The notes below the pieces were generated by a model. It was not told where the DNA came from, did not search any database, and was given only the letters and a program-made list of their open reading frames with translations. 23,174 nt of DNA from a virus, in IMG/VR virus record IMGVR_UViG_3300005833_000019, positions 1 to 23,174 of that record. One strand, written 5' to 3'. Shown in pieces: positions 21,920 to 23,174 of the stretch. Within the stretch, counting starts at the first letter, position 1. Each line of letters begins with the position of its first letter. The translations under genes were made by a program, and so were the position numbers.

Positions 21920-22947
21920 GCGACCTCCGGAGTCGCATTCAGAAGCGGCATGTCCGCCGCGATTCGCTCGCGCGCCAAGGCCGCGTAGGTCCGGTTGATC
22001 TCGATGCCGACGAACTCCCGCCCGTGGCGGCGCGCCACCATCCCCACCGTGCCGGCGCCGGCGAATGGATCCATCACGATGCTGCCCGCCTTGCTCCCGG
22101 TGAGGACGCACCTCTCGGCCAGGTCCCAGGGCATCACCGCGAAGTGGACGCCGTGGAAAGGCTTGGTTGTGATCGTCCAGACGGAGCGCACGTTGCGCGT
22201 CGTGCCCGCCCACGGCACGCCAAACCCTTGGTGCGATCTGTTACCGGTGGAGCCGCCATGGTCGCCCCGGAACTTGCGCGCCGTGTTCCCCGCCGCCTCT
22301 TCCACTGCCTCCTCCCGGACCGCGCCCGCGTCGTAGAAGTACCGGGCCGACTTCGATAGCAGGAAGACGTACTCATGCGAGCGGGTGGGCCGGTCTCGAA
22401 CGCTCTCCGGCATCGGGTTTGGCTTCGACCACACGATGTCCGAGCGGAGCCACCACCCATCGGCCTGGAGCGCGAATGCCACACGCCAGGGGATGCCCAC
22501 CAGGTCCTTCGGCTTGAGACCAGGCAACGGCAGTCGATTCGGTTGCGTCATCGGACCGAGCGCCGAGATGCCGGTGTGCTTCCCGGCGTGCCGCCCGTCG
22601 CGGAGTTGGCGCGAGCGCTCGCCTCTGTGCGGAGACGAGCCAGCCCACCGGGCCCCCTGCTGGCCGCCGCCGGGGCACGCGCCAACCTTGCCGGCGCCGG
22701 TCGCGTAGCAGTCCCCGAGGTTCAGCCAGAGGGTGCCGTCCGGCTTTAGGACCCGGCGCACCTCGCGGAACACCTCGACCATGCGGGCCACGTACTTCTC
22801 CGGCGTCGCCTCCAGCCCGAGCTGCTCCGAGTGTCCGTAGTCGCGCAGGCCCCAGTACGGGGGCGAGGTCACGCACGTCTGCACCGACTCGGCCGGCAGC
22901 GTCGCTAGCACCGCTCCGCAGTCGCCCTCGATCACGCGCCAGGTCAC
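21916..22947 (-). CDS. DNA methyltransferase (N4-cytosine/N6-adenine, class beta order)
   Basis: 343 residues. Catalytic motif IV TSPPYWGL is at residues 27-34; the AdoMet motif DPFAGAGTVG is at 293-302, so the order is IV then I, as in beta-class amino-methyltransferases. Between them are NLGDCYA, the long target-recognition region, SDIVWSKPNPMPESVRDRPT and HEYVFLLSKSARYFYD, a pattern typical of this family. TSPPY favours N4-cytosine or N6-adenine; the target site cannot be read. No restriction enzyme is in view, so it is probably a solitary enzyme protecting phage DNA from host restriction. The GTG start overlaps the upstream stop (GTGA). Confidence 0.93.
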   Translation of the reverse strand: MTWRVIEGDCGAVLATLPAESVQTCVTSPPYWGLRDYGHSEQLGLEATPEKYVARMVEVFREVRRVLKPDGTLWLNLGDCYATGAGKVGACPGGGQQGARWAGSSPHRGERSRQLRDGRHAGKHTGISALGPMTQPNRLPLPGLKPKDLVGIPWRVAFALQADGWWLRSDIVWSKPNPMPESVRDRPTRSHEYVFLLSKSARYFYDAGAVREEAVEEAAGNTARKFRGDHGGSTGNRSHQGFGVPWAGTTRNVRSVWTITTKPFHGVHFAVMPWDLAERCVLTGSKAGSIVMDPFAGAGTVGMVARRHGREFVGIEINRTYAALARERIAADMPLLNATPEVA

Positions 22948-23174
22948 GCGACCTCCGCGGCGTCGTGGAAGCGGCGGGCGCCACGCATCGCGTGGATCTC
23001 ATCCTTGCCGTAGAGGCAGACCGCGCGGAGGTGGCGGTCGAGAGAGCGCAGTTCGACCGCCTTCATGCCGGCGAGGATGCGCAGTGCCTCCGTCGAGATC
23101 CCTCGCTCCACCTCCGGCGCAGTAGCGTGGACGTTCGCGGCGGCCGGGGAGGCCGGTGGCCCGCCTTCCCCGGA
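22944..23174 (-). CDS. C-terminal part of an unknown protein
   Basis: 76 codons enter from the right edge and end at a TGA overlapping the methyltransferase start. Residues ALRILAGMKAVELRSLDRHLR and LYGKDEIHAM look helical; no family recognised. The start lies outside the window. Confidence 0.6.
   Translation of the reverse strand, partial: SGEGGPPASPAAANVHATAPEVERGISTEALRILAGMKAVELRSLDRHLRAVCLYGKDEIHAMRGARRFHDAAEVA

Overview
The window is a structural (late) gene block of a short-tailed, tailed dsDNA bacteriophage or a prophage of that type. Every gene I can support lies on the minus strand, so the block is read from right to left. The portal, scaffold, capsid, two tail-tubular proteins and three ejection proteins follow the T7-like podovirus order. 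The terminase is a shorter type than T7's, so the genome is mosaic. The DNA is strongly GC-rich, with heavy use of GTG starts and G/C third positions, which suggests a high-GC bacterial host. The host cannot be named from this sequence. No rRNA, tRNA, integrase, RNA polymerase, holin or lysin was seen.

Right end (about 20,990-23,174): the tail of an unknown gene, a DNA methyltransferase, a winged-helix-like protein, a small Cys-rich protein, a possible 17-codon micro-gene and a poorly bounded gene with a Cys cluster. Most are joined by ATGA/GTGA stop-start overlaps. Around 20,796-20,990 there is a probable late control region: adjacent palindromes, a promoter-like TTGACA-N17-TGCGAT, and a 70-nt hairpin in the leader of a coiled-coil micro-gene. 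The packaging genes follow: a putative small terminase, the large terminase and the portal protein, then a 69-residue protein and the scaffold.

Middle (12,194-16,150): a six-gene cassette sits between scaffold and capsid, where T7-like phages usually have nothing. It encodes small beta-rich proteins, two proteins with Sec-type signal peptides, and a protein made of about ten 22-residue tandem repeats. These look like surface or fibre proteins. A 197-bp gap with a possible promoter and a leader hairpin then precedes the major capsid gene, which is followed by a perfect 11-bp hairpin.

Left part (1-11,069): two small proteins, tail tubular protein A, tail tubular protein B with an inserted carbohydrate-binding-like module, a gp14-like ejection protein, a gp15-like core protein, and a giant gp16-position protein. 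The giant protein is open for 1828 codons and runs off the left edge. It carries an ADP-ribosyltransferase-like region (R865/T883/E921) followed by a zinc-metallopeptidase-like HESAH motif with downstream glutamates. It therefore looks like a polyvalent effector protein delivered from the virion. This is the most interesting item in the window.
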